Shown: piece by piece, positions 1 through 12,891 of the stretch
How the letters are laid out: each line of letters starts with the position of its first letter
Position numbering within the stretch: the first letter of the stretch is position 1
Origin: Hetaerina americana
Taxonomy: Eukaryota; Arthropoda; Insecta; Odonata; Calopterygidae
Direction: 5' to 3'
Assembly: GCA_022747635.1 (NCBI GenBank)
Contig: JAKTNV010000001.1
Span: 35,665,351 to 35,729,350, forward strand
Length of the DNA: 64,000 nucleotides
Program-made: the position numbers and the translations under genes
Notes under the pieces: model-generated
What the model was told of the DNA's origin: nothing
What the model saw: the letters and a program-made list of their open reading frames with translations, nothing else
The model's database searches: none

Positions 1-835
1 ATATTTAACCAAGGATTTAGGGTGGGGGCTAAACGCAGAATACATTGTTAAGAAAGCTTTCAAAACTCTGCATTGGGTGATATAACCTCAAAGGGAGCAT
101 TAGAGCAGCTAAGGATGAGGCGTATAATACCCTAGTAAGACCAATTTTAGAGTACTCATCACCTGTATGGGACCCGCAGGAAGGAGGGCGTATTACCAAC
201 CTGGAGAAGGTACAAAGAAAGGCTGCCAGATATGTACTGGGGAAGCATAAGAGGATTGAAAGTGTGACTGAAATGTTAAAAACGCTGGGCTGGGAACCTT
301 TACGAAGTAGAAGAAATATAAGCAGACTTTGTGGAATGTTCCGCATTCTGAAGGGAGAGAAAGCTTGGAGAGAACCGAGGAAAGAGGCGGGAAATCCTGA
401 TTTTATAGGGAGGATTGATCACAAATTCAAGGTAAAATGCCGGGCATAAAGAACAAATAAAAAAATGTTAATTTCTTAGTAAAACAATTGCTGATTGGAA
501 CAGTTTACCAGCAAAACTATTCGAGCCCTTTCCTAACAGGGTAAATACTTATAACAAAAGATGTGAGCAATTTATATAAAAATTTGATTGATATTCTGTA
601 TGAAATTGTATGTAACAGCTTAATTTTAACTTTTTCTTTTTGATTGATGATTCCTTTTTCAAAAGTGTTACGTTTTTTTCTGACTGATTTTATTTATTAT
701 CTTTTGTGATATTGATTGGATTTGAAATGTCATGGTTTTCCTAAGGAAAGGTGGATTGTAACACTTGGGATTTGTATGCCACCTGAAAGGGTCTTATTTG
801 CTTATTTGCGTTTTAAAAATAATAATAACAACAAC
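1..835 (+). mobile_element. CR1-like LINE, 3' end, degenerate
   Basis: From about 80 the frame reads a non-LTR reverse transcriptase C-terminus: LVRPILEYSSPVWDPQ, then LEKVQRKAARYV and MLKTLGWEPLRSRR, the usual end of CR1/Jockey-group ORF2 proteins. It breaks near 447; a shifted frame continues with a WNSLPAKLFEPFPNRV-like stretch. The element ends in a (AATAAT/AACAAC)n tail at about 817-838. The 5' part lies outside the window. Stops and shifts make it inactive. It sits on the strand opposite to the ADAMTSL gene. Confidence 0.8.
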
Positions 836-3458
836 AAGTAAACTTCCAGTCGAAGCGATATAAAGCTATGCTTCTAGTGCTCTTCGAAATTAGCGAATGG
901 AATCCCCGAGAAATCTTTCTCTACCGCGAGATTCGAGCCCAGGATTCTGGCCTGAGATTACAGTGAACTGAGAAAACGGAAAAAAATAACGTTCGGAGGG
1001 ATTAAGGGGGAGAGAGGTGCAATCACTCCTGTTGCTGGTGTAACCGCTTACTGCGCTCCCCAGGAATATGGAAAAGACCCTGGAGGACCAAAGTAATCGA
1101 GTAACTTAATACGCTAAATCCGAGGATTTGGCAAAAGCGGAAATTCATCCCTTCCTCTACGCCACCGCAGAGGAAAAAAAACATATAATCCGAAGAAACG
1201 AAATTTTTCTTTGCGGAGACGTCTTCCTTTGTACCGTTTCCTAAAAACCTTGTGTGCTTTAAGTCTGCAAAGTCGAGGAAGGAATGAGTCGGGTGCACGA
1301 CAGAGAAAACCGGCGCCTTATTTTCAGTGCGATTTAATAATACTTGACTTTATGCTAATGAGATTATGTTATCATTGTGCCCCTTGCCAGTGGCCCGAGT
1401 GAATTGCACCCGCGGCTTTCGTATTGTTTTCCACCCACCGACCTCCCTCCCTCGAGCCCGACACCGCCTCCGTTCTCGGAGATAGCGAGCAACGCGGTGA
1501 ATTTATTCCTCCCCGAAGTCACCCTAAACTCTCCCCACACCCAGTCCATCTCAAAATCCTGGCTGAGCTGTCTCGCATCCACCCTTTCCCTCAAACTCTC
1601 AGCTTTGCTCTCAATCCTTCAAAACACTCCACCCCTTCCAATGATTTAGCCGCCTCTACTTTGTGACTTCAGCCTGCCCGGCGTGCTCCCCTGTTTTAAC
1701 TTTCTAAAGGAGGCCGTGAAATCTCTGAAAATCAAAAATGTCAACTCTCGCAAAGAGCACGGGGTTTTCTAAGGGACACAATAAACAAGACCTCAACTTC
1801 GCCGTGCAAAGCCGAGATTAAAGAACGGAAAATATGGTGTGGTAAATGCTAAATAAACACCAAATCCGAGGTAGGCCCGAGCGAGAGAGAAGTACATATT
1901 TATTTAAACAGTAAAGCAATTTACTGTTTCAATTATAGCGCCCGCATCACCTCATAAATATCCTGAATGCAGCTGTGACGAGAGCCCTCGGTACACTGGT
2001 GTCATAAATATTAGCAACGGATACGAGGCCCTATGAATTTTTTTTATGCAACACAAATATAAAAATGATATCGATATGGGCCACAATTTTGACTTCAGGC
2101 TTAATCAAATTAAAAATAAATTGATAGGGAATGCTCACAAATAAAATATTGAAGTTCTCCGTGGATAGGAAAATCAGGGTACGATAGTTTGACGGGGTGC
2201 ATGGGGACATGCAGCAAATTGGAGTTCGGTAAACAGAGGTGCCAATTAGGAGAGCCTTCAAATACATGGTTGCAACTATTACGGGTTTTTGAGATAAAAC
2301 GCATTCCAGGATTCAAAATCAAATGGACAGAGGAGATCACAGAGCAAGAATATGAAGATCAAAGTATAAAGATCAAAACTGTAAAATACTGAGTCGCATT
2401 AATATAATCCACAATCGGCCGAAACGGAAAGAAAAAAAATACTAAATTCCCATTGACCAAAGTAGTTGAAATAGGTTGGTCTCAATGGAAAAAGAACCGC
2501 ATTTTATAAAAAAATCAATTGAAACTTAGCTCTACAAAGTTGGAGAACTGCTATATGAATGCAAAACTTTTCTCTCGCAATTTTCCCAAAAACTGAGAAT
2601 ACCCTGACTACACAGAATGTAATAAAAAAACTACAAGCTTACCATGATTTTATTATTAGCCTCTGACAAGGGCCATTCCATTGAAAATACATTTTATGTT
2701 TAGTCCCCAACTGATTTAAAATTTAGATTTTATAAACATATTCACTACGTACTTAATGGAAATATGTTTTTATTACATGTGAGGCTTAACTTAAATTTAT
2801 TATAGCATTATTTCATCTGCAATAAATGCATGTATTTGATAATAAATACAATCGCAGGTTTAACTTCATGAAAATATTTCGTATTGTAAACGACACAGAA
2901 AAACACCAGTAAATTCCGCTATCTTTTCACCAACAGGGTAGTGTCGAAACACGCCAAATAGTCTCTATTTTTCCCAAAAAGGCCGAGGGATTCATTACCC
3001 AGTTCGTGATAGCAAAAGGTTATCGCAAATTACAATTGTTTCTTTATACTTTTTGAAATATCCAATGGTTATATTTTCAGGATGTTGTAAGATACTTAAG
3101 GCCCTTTTTTCTTTTTTCTCCTATTTCCCAGAACGAGCAAAACAATTATTTTTCAAAGCATAGTTTTGTATTAAGGGAGGATAATAAAAGTGGCTTTAAA
3201 AAGAAAACCATGTGATTATCTGCAACTCAATTACGACCTACACTTCGTAAAAGTTTGTCTGGGATAAAAACGAGTTCACACTATTCTTAAGTAATCCTCA
3301 GGCAGTTCAAATCGGCACTCAATGCATAAAATAAACAATAACGGTCCACAAAGATGAAACATGACTTCAAAATGAATGATAGCTTTATTAAATCTCAAAA
3401 CGTCTATGATGAAATGTGTCAACGAATCAGTTAGACAAACCATGAGAGTGAAAAAAAC

Positions 3459-3490
3459 ATTTCACTTCATGTCACTTCATGTCACTTCAT
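3459..3490. repeat. Short tandem TCACTTCATG x3
   Basis: Three consecutive near-identical 10-bp units. Confidence 0.85.
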
Positions 3491-4069
3491 AAGTTAATTG
3501 GAATTACGTACATTGCATCAATAATGAAAGAACTTAATAGAAACCATTGTTTACCATTCTAAAACAATAATAACTAAGTCCATTAGACGCCACAATGATG
3601 CAACGGATTTTGAAATCAATCTCAGTGAACTCAAACAAATTAAATTCCATAATCTCCTTCGCGGTTGTTTAGCGCCCGCTCTCGAGTTTCAGTCGATAAA
3701 TTTGATCCAGCAGGAGACCTTCTTTCCCACGCATTCCAGCTCCAACAGTCGATAGCCTTCCGTAAAACCCGCATTTTTTTGATGAAGTTTTGTGGAAATC
3801 CCGTCCCCTGGTTTCCGAAAGGCGACTGGAGAACATGAAAACGGAAATTAATCGGAGTCTGACCAATAAAGAACGGCCCATATTCGCGTGCCGGTGGGAG
3901 GGTGAGGCTGAATGACCCGAGCGTGACGCTTGACCCGTGGAAGGGATTGTGGGGCGCGTGCGGAAAGGGGAGAGGGATGGGAGGGAAGGGGGATGGGCGA
4001 AGAATAAGGGAAACGAGTCAATAAGGGCTAACTTCTCTTATCGATCAGTGCGGACGGAGTGGAGAGAAC

Positions 4070-4071
<2 letters not shown>

Positions 4072-4101
<30 letters not shown>
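4072..4101. repeat. (GA)n microsatellite
   Basis: About 15 uninterrupted GA units within a purine-rich block. Confidence 0.95.
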
Positions 4102-4104
<3 letters not shown>

Positions 4105-7100
4105 GTAAGGTTTCTTGAGGCATTCCCACAAGGTGAGGCCGACGACGGGTGATGATTTGCCGCATTTTTTCTCCTTCTCTTTTTGATTTTATATTTTCTC
4201 TCGAGAAAAAAAATCTCTTCCCCCCCTCGATCCTTTGGGACAAGGGCCGTGACCGGCTGGAAGTGAGAGAGAAGAGGGCGGAGGAGGTCAGGGAAAGGAA
4301 AGAAAAGAAGGGAAAAATAAAATCGGAGGAATGTTTTTCGTCCATCCTCACGCGACCAGTTATGAAGACGCACAAAGAGTGAGAACTGTGAGAAAGTGGA
4401 TCCAGAGGAATGGAACGAGGAAGCTGGAAGGTGGTGCTTTTTCATTTTCCTCACAGAACCTCAGAAAACATTACTTGGTGTCAAAGACCTAGATTTTCAA
4501 CTTTTAGCCGACACACAGTGGAGTTTGCTTGAGTTTCAAGTAAGCCGTTGTGGCAGTACCCAAGGACTAGATGACTAAACCACTAGAAGCCCCGGTCACC
4601 TCCCAGTGGATTACAGCCTTGAAAAAAATGGGTCTTGAATAATCTGTTTCCATCGGGGATAAAAACGAAGTGAAAGGTTTGAAGTCGCTGCTGTAAATTG
4701 GGGCCATCGATTCATTCCGAGTGGAATTTCCAAAACTTTTTTATTCCACATAAAATATTTTATAGGTCACCCTGAATGTCATTATTAGGTAAAACTATGA
4801 ACAAACGTGTTCCTTAAAAACGGAGTGTGCATATAAAAAATATTTTTTTAACCATTTTAACTCGATGTTTAGTGGAAAATTTCGGGTGGTGGAGTGTAAA
4901 CATTTTCTTGTGGAATAACCAAGTTCAACCCATTCAATTCCCATGAAAAATAGGCTTCGTTGAAGCCCGAGAGAGACTCTTTTTCATTAACTTAATCGTT
5001 CTTTTCCTAGACATTTTCTAATTGCCTGTTTAGATGGAGGAACGTATATCTCAATACTCGGTGAATTTACAACATACATTATAGATTCGTAGGTAATGAT
5101 TATTTTTTTATGAATTCTAATTTCCAAAGGCCTGCGAAGTTAATTACAATTCCTTCAACAAAATACATTCATGGAAATAATGGGATATGGATTATCGACT
5201 CAAAGTCTTTCAGGTGACGTAAATCATTTAAGCTGCATTACCAAATGTAAAATAAAGTTGGTGAGCTTATATTACCATCTGCCTATTTCGCCTTAAGGTT
5301 CATTTCTTCCCTTCAAGCATATTGTATTTTTCTCTGTCATTAAGTTATAGCGACCCTTGAACTCCATGAAAGGAGATAAATGAACTTATTTAAAATTCGA
5401 AAATGAAATTAAGAAACTGATATTATTAATGCTGATGCCGAGATATTATTTCCAATTCAGAATAAATAGAAATGAATGTTAATTTCAACGACAAGGTAAA
5501 ATTATACTGAATTATTAAGCGCGATTGTAATCATAAAGACGGAAAATTTAAATACAAAAATATTTTTTCTCGGTTTGTCGAGATAAAATATCCTATATTA
5601 TTCAGTGAAGAGAGATGACAAAAGAGTATGTTCCTTGGTCGTAAATTGGTCGCCAGGATCCAGTAAGTGTGTTCTTTTATTCTTAATCCCCTGCCTACAT
5701 CTATCACTTTTCTCCTCCGCTGCTGTCAAGAGCCCGTCCATCACAAAACCTTCGCCCTTGACCCAGTCACTCTTTCTTCCTTCGACTCACGTTCGACGAC
5801 GGGCGACGAGACCTCCAACCATTGACACGCAATGAAGCAATCCGCGGTGGAGTAAGAGCCCAAGATTGACTCGTCTCTAGTTGGAGGGGCGGAGGTGGGT
5901 GGATTGGCTCGGACAGGGCTAATCAAAGCGTGTGACGGGCGGGTCAAGTGGCGTCCACAATTATGTCCAACTCCCCCCAGTGCAGTCGCCAGCGACGCTT
6001 TCCCACGGACTCGGCCGGACACTTGGCCGGGACGACTTGCCGGGGGAAGGGAAACGCCGGCGCCGAGTGCTCAAATGAATATTTCCGTGGGCGCGCACTC
6101 CGGAGAAGATAAAATCTCATATTCTAAGGAATTGTCCGTGGTGATCCTCTTCACTGTTTGGCGACCCGCGACCGCCTTTACTTTCCAAATTCGCCCACTC
6201 CCCCTGATCCCCAAGCACCCAAAGGTAAATGCTCGTCCATTCACATCGCACTATTTGACGAGAAATTTTGGAATACATTCCATTTTCGCCATCAAAGGAG
6301 GCGAGGAAACGGTATGCTTAAAGCTTCCCAACGACGGTAAGTCCACATTATCTAAAAGAAGAAAAAAGTCTTCCATTGTCATCGGTTCAAACGTGAGGAA
6401 GCGTTGGTCTTCATCCAGGTATTCAAGATTGATGGGAGTATAGCCAACAATAATCGTTTTAAAATTCCGGTAGAAGTTCAAAGATACGACAGGAGTAGAA
6501 ATAATAATAAGTTGTAATTACGCAGCAGAATATAATAGGTCGTAAATACGCCGCAGAATAGTGAAAATATTGTTTTATATAATATTAAATAAAATATTAT
6601 GTCACCCATTCATTAGTTTCCAATCATGGTAATGATAACCTAAGCATCATAAAAATTCATAAAATTCGCAGTGGCAGTGCTGCTTGAATTTAGGGATAAT
6701 CAACCCAAACCTATTTGATACCATTTAATCATGCAAATTATATTTCTGTGGATTTTCTGACAGCTAATGACGACAGGGAAAGAAACGAATTTTCATCAAT
6801 TTCTACGCAGAAGAGAAAATCTTATTGGGTATACTCTATGCCATTATTAAGAGATTCGCAGGAGAAAGAATGGCTGAGAAGATCACAAACACAAGCAACG
6901 ATAGGCTGCAATAGACTTCTTCACATGGATAAAAGGAACAAGAGAGCAAGGAGGTTCGAAGAATTGGAGAGCCTATCTGAGAAGAACTCGCAGTGGGGGG
7001 AAGGGGCAATCTTCGAAATGCCAATGATAAAATCAAGAGGCTATTTTGACTTCCATGACAATAAGTTCAATATTCAGACGCAACAAACAGCCTCACAAGA

Positions 7101-7191
7101 ACTAACGCATCACTCACTTGCGTTAGAACATCTCTGTGAACGACTTTTTTCTTCCATCGTCTCCTGTTCCTCCAGAATCCGTTTTGCTCAC

Positions 7192-7374
7192 CTGTTGGGA
7201 CCACTCGGTGACGAACCATGTGTTGGGAGTGCACGGGCCCATGTCGCACACGTCCTCCTGCAGTGGCTTCTCGTCCATGGGACAGTGGGCGGCGCCAGGG
7301 GCGGCCTCAGCTCCGTCAGGGCCCACGCAGCGCACCGCCCGGGACCTCAGACCCTTGCCGCACTGAGAGGAGCA
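7192..7374 (-). CDS. ADAMTSL: ADAMTSL exon H: third TSP1 repeat and start of the fourth
   Basis: 183 nt, residues 404-464, phase 0 at both ends. Acceptor TTGCCCCATCCCCAG|TGC; donor CAACAG|GTGAGC. It continues WVTGEWGP from exon G with CSSQCGKGLRSRAVRCVGPDG and closes with CDMGPC, then starts another repeat with WFVTEWSQQ. The core is CSSQC, lacking the Ser/Thr needed for O-fucose, unlike the two repeats before it. The CVGxxG...CDMGPC...WF...W pattern resembles the penultimate TSP1 of ADAMTSL4-type proteins. The next exon should begin with Cys; none was seen between 1 and 7191, so it probably lies outside. Confidence 0.93.
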
Positions 7375-9764
7375 CTGGGGATGGGGCAAGAGAGCAGAGT
7401 GAAGTGAAACACTGAAAACAGGCTAGGTTGCGCACTCATGAGCTGGCCTAAAGAACTAAAATATCACCTACTGAAATTAGTAAGTGAACGACTTCTGTTT
7501 GTGATAAAAAAGGATTGATAACCAAGCTGGAAATTGATATATCACTCGTAATAGTTCAGGGAACTAAAATTTATTTCACGTGAATGCTGTTTCCGTGACA
7601 AATTTTCGGACGCAGCCAAAAAATGTTTCCACTATTTTTGCATATTTATAAACGGCATAAAATAAAATTATAGATTATAGTAATTAAAATGTAATGTCTT
7701 CATGTATATGTGTCTGAAAAGCAAACTTGGAGTAATTACCTTATTACCAGAAAACTGTTCACAGCTATGCCGAAATAAAAGAATTGCGAAAAGATTATTG
7801 GCATATGGCCACCATTATAAATCAGGTTTATACTTCCAAATACTGAATATTCGTCCAAGATGAAAACAAAAACTTTTTTGAAATTTGAATAAAGAACTAC
7901 ACCAAAAAATTAATTTAAATACATTGTAAAGGCATAGCAAAAAGAATAATTGAAATTAAGCTATATAAGTAGATCCATGTATTGAAATAAGAGCATGAAA
8001 ATTTTAAATGCACTCTCGGATGACAATGACAGTAATGAATACGTATTTAAAGAAATTAAAATAGAATTAGTTTATACGGAAGTAATAAAATAAGACTATG
8101 AAAGAATGCCTATGAGGTTGCCCATGAAATTTCTTATCACCCACCAAAATTAAATAAAGAATCTTTTCCACAGGCAATAATTCATGAGAAACGCCTAAGC
8201 GTTCAAAAGGAAATAAAGACGGATTAAACCATCCTAAAAAAAGTTAGACGCATTTCACATGAAGCGGGAAAGGATGTGAAAGAAATCGTGTAGCGCTATG
8301 ATTTAAATCCAGAAATGAAGCCTTCATCAACGGCACACGCGCCACAAAGCCGTCAAATGCGTGTGAAAGGCAATAAAAGTAAAATGCTTATCCATAATTT
8401 GAATTCGCGTTCGCTGCAATTTCGCAGGCTTTCACATTGCTCGTCATTCTTGCTTGAAATTTAGGTCATCCGATATCTGGAGAGCGTGGTGCTCGATATA
8501 TGATCGTCGCCAGTTCCCGTTAATAATAAGGCGTCAAAAATATTGTATGGGTCGCATCCCCCAGCAGGTATTTGATGAATATGTATTTTGCGGATGAGTT
8601 TTGTTTTATTGATATTAGGCATTCAAGAAAAAAAACAGAAATTGAAATAATTTTAAATGTATTTTGACTCTAATAATTTTGTTAAGTCAACAGCGATGCC
8701 CAACATATTTCCATTCTATATTATTATTCCATATACGATTATGTACGAAATTAAATTGTGTATTCACGCCTTGCCCGAATTAAATAAAAATCTTTTTCAT
8801 TAAAAAAGGACTGTTCTCGTGATTCACTGATGGAAGGAAGGCCATTATGAGATCGTAACGTAATCACAATCAAGCTATTGCATTAGCGTGGTAGTAACAA
8901 TATTAATTCCGGTAAATTTGTGCTATCAAATATGTCCAAAACTCCCAGATAAGTCTGTTATCACTGTACATGCTAATAAAAAAGATGACTGTTGTCCTCC
9001 CCCCTAGTAGTCTGCCATTAACTTCAGTCATGCTCGGCTCAGGATCCATGGGAGTTAACATCTGTCTCCACTCCACAACTTCCAAGAGAACCATTTCGAG
9101 GATTATACGTGAAGAGTTGAGAGAGCATAAACTTAGCACTTATCTCCAAAGTCGTGCCTAACATGCCATCATCTTTACTACATGGATATAAATAACTTTG
9201 AAAGGCAGTTTATCGGCTGAAACACAGTACGCTTTAACAATGGTACGTATATTGATTGTGGCATCATTTTTTTCACAAATTTTCCACACCTAGTAAAACA
9301 CACAAATTACATTTTAGAATTTCCATGACAGGGCGACCATCTCAACCGGTTTCCCTCCGAGAATACGTGCAAATACAAAAAAATGTAATTGCAAGTATTC
9401 CATAATTCAATAAGCAATCATATAATAATTATCACACCCACTATGACATATACTATAAAACTATAAATTGACTTGTAATGCCAATTCGTCCCACTTAGAA
9501 TGATCACGGGAATCTTAAAATTCGGCTGTCATAACCTTCACCCGAAGAGACAAACTGATCAATTATTCCAAGGAAACAGACCATGGATGTCAAACAGGAA
9601 CAAGGATGTCCTCCCTTCTCTCCCCTTGTGGTTATGACATAACTTATGGGCGAACTCCCCCCCCCCTCCCGGAGGTCATCGTCTCCGAACCTCGACTGAA
9701 GAAAAGGTCACGGTGTTTGAGCGGGTTGGTGGGAGGGAGCACTTAAGGATACAGCGCTACTTAC
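7375..9764 (-). other. ADAMTSL: ADAMTSL intron G-H, about 2.4 kb
   Basis: AT-rich, with a C10 run at 9657-9666. Short open frames near 8.9-9.16 kb on both strands show no recognisable protein. No repeat family identified. Confidence 0.75.
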
Positions 9765-9987
9765 CGGTCCCCACTCCCCGGTGACCCATCTCCTTGCGTG
9801 GCACGAGAGCGGCGGGTTGGGGCACGGCCGGGATCGGGGAAGCGACGAGGGCGGGGAGAGGCAGGCACCCTCGGCGACTCGCATGCGCAGCGTGGGCGAG
9901 ATCTCCTGCTGGCACCACACGTCTCGCGTCTGCATGCCGCCACCGCCGCAGCTGACGGAGCACGGGCCCCAGTCGCCGGCCACCCAC
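9765..9987 (-). CDS. ADAMTSL: ADAMTSL exon G: second TSP1 repeat and start of the third
   Basis: 223 nt, residues 329-403. Acceptor CCATTGGCTTAG|G; donor CCG|GTAAGT; phase 2 in, phase 0 out. It holds a whole TSP1, WVAGDWGPCSVSCGGG to about LSC, with CSVSC as a second O-fucosylation consensus and a Trp pair typical of C-mannosylated TSP1 repeats. The loop MRVAEGACLSPPSSLPRSR is longer and richer in Pro and Ser than usual. It ends inside the next TSP1 (WVTGEWGP), the same split point before the first core cysteine that is common in ADAMTS family genes. The polypyrimidine tract of its acceptor is modest. Confidence 0.92.
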
Positions 9988-11964
9988 CTAAGCCAATGGC
10001 ATCGAAATCAATCCAAATGAAGCCTCGTGTATTGAAAAGGCCGACGTTCTTGAAGTATGCGGGCATGACGACAAACCCCGAGGGGATCAAAAGACAGAAA
10101 TGATCCTGGAGGGGGGGGGGGGCGCTCCGACACATCCCTCTCCTCGACACGTTGCCGTAATTTTCCGTGCGGGGTACGCATGCCTTTTTTTGTCTGAAGA
10201 CCCTGATGGAATAATTGGCGTTTGTCACAGTCTAAGAGACAAACGATACATTCTCCGATTTAGGCCGATATTGTTTCGGCGTTCTCATTAATCTGTGTCC
10301 TTGGAATATGGAATATTACCCGATTTTTCATCGAAAACCTTTCTCGTGCCTATTTAATGAGCTATTCATTGAAAGGTCATCCAATTATTATAATAATTAG
10401 GCGCGTACGCATTATATATTGCGTCAATTTTTTATAGTGATACTAATATAAAGGCTGCATGATTCCGGGAAAATAATATTTGGAAAATTGCGGCACTATA
10501 AAAAATTTATTTTAATTTTACTCTATAGCAAAAAACCGGATTATTTCACATATTCTTCTTACTTTTTAATTCCCTCCAGGCTTACAATTGAAGCTAATAT
10601 GATTCATAAGGACTATTTTACGATATACTTTATGAGATTTTAATTTTTTTAAACATTTAAAAAAGTTAAATTACTGAAATCATGAATTGTTTTGCGTAAT
10701 TAGATTTATTTTTTACTCAAAAGGTATGATATTTATTCCTGAAATAAGTGGTGGCAAAAATAAAAGCGATGAAGGGATTGATTAACTGAAAGAATGCGAT
10801 ATAAAATACACTGAATTAAAACATCCCCCTTCACTTTCAAGTAATTATTTTCAGTATCTACGACAGTAAGTATTAAATAATGAATGATCTCAATTAACAC
10901 CTTTGTCTGGTGTAGAATGTTTTTAAGGAACAACCTTCTAATCGATTTAACATTTGTTTTATATCAAAACAATTGGTGCATATGGAGTATGAGTATTATG
11001 CTTAATAATAATATGCTTAACATGCTTAATAATAAACGTATGCAAGCTTTGGTATGGGGAATGAAAATAATTGAAAAATGGGTGGTGGAAAACAAATAAA
11101 GAAAGTATTTATAATATGGAAAGCTACATCTCCCTTGATTACATCACCCATTGGTGTTAAGTAATGAAATGACGAGGGGGATGACACTTGGGAGGGGAAT
11201 GCCAGGTGCTTCCGGGAGGCACCGATCAAAGAGATTGGATATCTCCCTTCGGCTTTGAGAGGACTTAACCATCAAAGATTCACGCTCTCACGCGCCCCAA
11301 GCGCGCGCGCGCTCTTCTTCGAAGTCGCTTCTCGTAATCAACACCGAACCTTATTTGCGGATATCTCCTCCCGAGTCAGCCATCGGACCGGTTGCCGTGC
11401 GGGAAGATCGGAGAACGCGCCAGCGAGCGCAAGTGCGGGCTGGGAAGGTTCCGCCTCCTGGCCCACGCTTGCGTGAGGACGGTTACGAAGACGTAGACGT
11501 TCGCCGGGGCCATACTCCACCCCCCGATCTTCGCCATCAGTGAGATTCGACACACCTGAGGGGCGGATACCTCCCCGCGGCCAACGAACCACGGACATTT
11601 TTTCTCAAATCCGGAGACGTGTCTCCCTTTCAGCTTTTAGGGCTGATTGCGGGCAAATAATAGCAAAGAGCCCTTCACATTAACCTTGCCTCTCTTTAGA
11701 GGAAAACAAATATTTGAAATTTGGATCAATCGGTGCCATTTGACGTCGGAAGCAGGACAAACAGCGTCATATCGACGTAACCTTTGAATTACAACATATG
11801 GAGGATCGAATATCGGGGATGAAGGAAATAACCCAGCGGTGGGACACATTTTAAGAATGTCTCCCGTTCAACCACGGTTCTAAGAAGAAGGCACGGTAAT
11901 CCATTGACACCTTCCAACCCATCGCCTGGCAAGACTTCAGTTCTCAGCGGTAAGAATATTTTTA

Positions 11965-12863
11965 TCCATTATTTTATTATTTATTTAGTACCCTGCGAGC
12001 CACCACAAGGGTGTGGGTGTGTGGCAGGGGGTGAATTCACACCAGACCCATTACACCTCTTCCTCCTAACCTGGTCGGACAAACGTCATTTCATCCTGAT
12101 TCCTTATCGATCGCGGGAAAAATGACATCCTAAATCTATATGTTCCTTACTTAATCTCTCCTGCCGTAATACGATGGGGTTAATAAAAAAATCAACATCA
12201 CTGCTAAAGAGACATCCTTACAATTTATGCAAGAGATTTGATCTGTTATTTAGTCTTTGCTCCGTAAGTTATTCCCAACCTATATTCTCTAATAATTTTG
12301 ATACGCTACTCAGTTTGTAATAACGTTTGACAAATCGAGCTCCTCGACGCTGCACGAGATCCAATTCGGCAATTAATCCAACTTCATGGGAATCCCATAT
12401 ACTTGCAGCGTATTCTAAATGAGACCTAGCGAGCAAAAGATAATATTTTTCTTTAATTTTTTCATCAATTTTCCCCAAAAATCTTCTAGTAAACCCTATT
12501 TTTTTGTTAGCTAGTCCAACCCCGAGATGTCGCGAGTAATGGTAATGCCCAAGTAATTAATCGAGTCTACACTTTCTATTTCGGTACTCCTGATACAGAA
12601 GGCATTCGGGAGGGTATTGCTCTTTTTTAAAAAAATCATCACTACGCACTCTTTTAAGTTTAATTCTAATGTCCACGTGTTGCACCACCGTTGTATAACC
12701 ACTCGATCATCTGCTAAAGTTGCTTTATCGTCATGATTACGGATATCTCTGTAAACCGCTGCATCGTCGGCAAATAAAAGCTTATTACTTTTTACTACGG
12801 AGTAAATCTCGTTAGCGTAAATTATAAATAATAGAGGGCCGATAACACTTCCCTAGGTTGGAC
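11965..12863 (-). mobile_element. LINE fragment (RT 3' half plus 3' UTR), 5'-truncated
   Basis: On the minus strand the RT signature LLFADDAAVYRDI (the FADD catalytic box) is followed by WTLELNLKE, SINYLGITI, HLEYAASIWDSHEVG and RRGARFVKRY. It is the same family as the plus-strand copy at 56.3-57.7 kb, sharing the 3' UTR motif (CCCCCTGCCACACACC) and the GCAGGG close. Low-coordinate end: an A-rich tail (TAAATAAATAATAAAATAAT on the minus strand). High-coordinate end: breaks near 12863 beside a (CATA)n repeat. Stops and shifts make it a pseudogene copy. Confidence 0.85.
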
Positions 12864-12867
12864 TGGA

Positions 12868-12891
12868 TTATACATACATACATACATACAG
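12868..12891. repeat. (CATA)n microsatellite beside a LINE end
   Basis: About five tandem CATA units directly next to the truncated 5' end of the LINE copy. Confidence 0.85.

Larger units (their letters stand above)
836..7191. other. Sequence 3' of the last visible ADAMTSL exon; no host exon seen
   Basis: Presumably the next ADAMTSL intron. The expected continuation (a TSP1 starting with a Cys core after an AG) was looked for on the minus strand and not found. Contents: C-rich block about 1.38-1.68 kb, a GA dinucleotide repeat at 4.07-4.10 kb, a TCACTTCATG short tandem at about 3.46-3.49 kb and a GC-rich block at about 5.74-6.2 kb. A weak transposase-like frame lies at 6.25-6.48 kb. Confidence 0.6.

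Noticed and set aside
4028..4454. Ser/Leu- and Arg/Glu-rich frames around the GA repeat
   Set aside because: Translations of a microsatellite.
5895..6443. 182-codon plus-strand open frame in a GC-rich block
   Set aside because: No recognisable motif; the frame is open because the local composition lacks stops.
6715..7407. 230-codon plus-strand open frame
   Set aside because: Its second half is antisense to ADAMTSL exon H and its first half is AT-rich with no family signature.
9761..10228. 155-codon minus-strand frame over exon G
   Set aside because: Out of frame with the TSP1 repeat WVAGDWGPCSVSCGGG.
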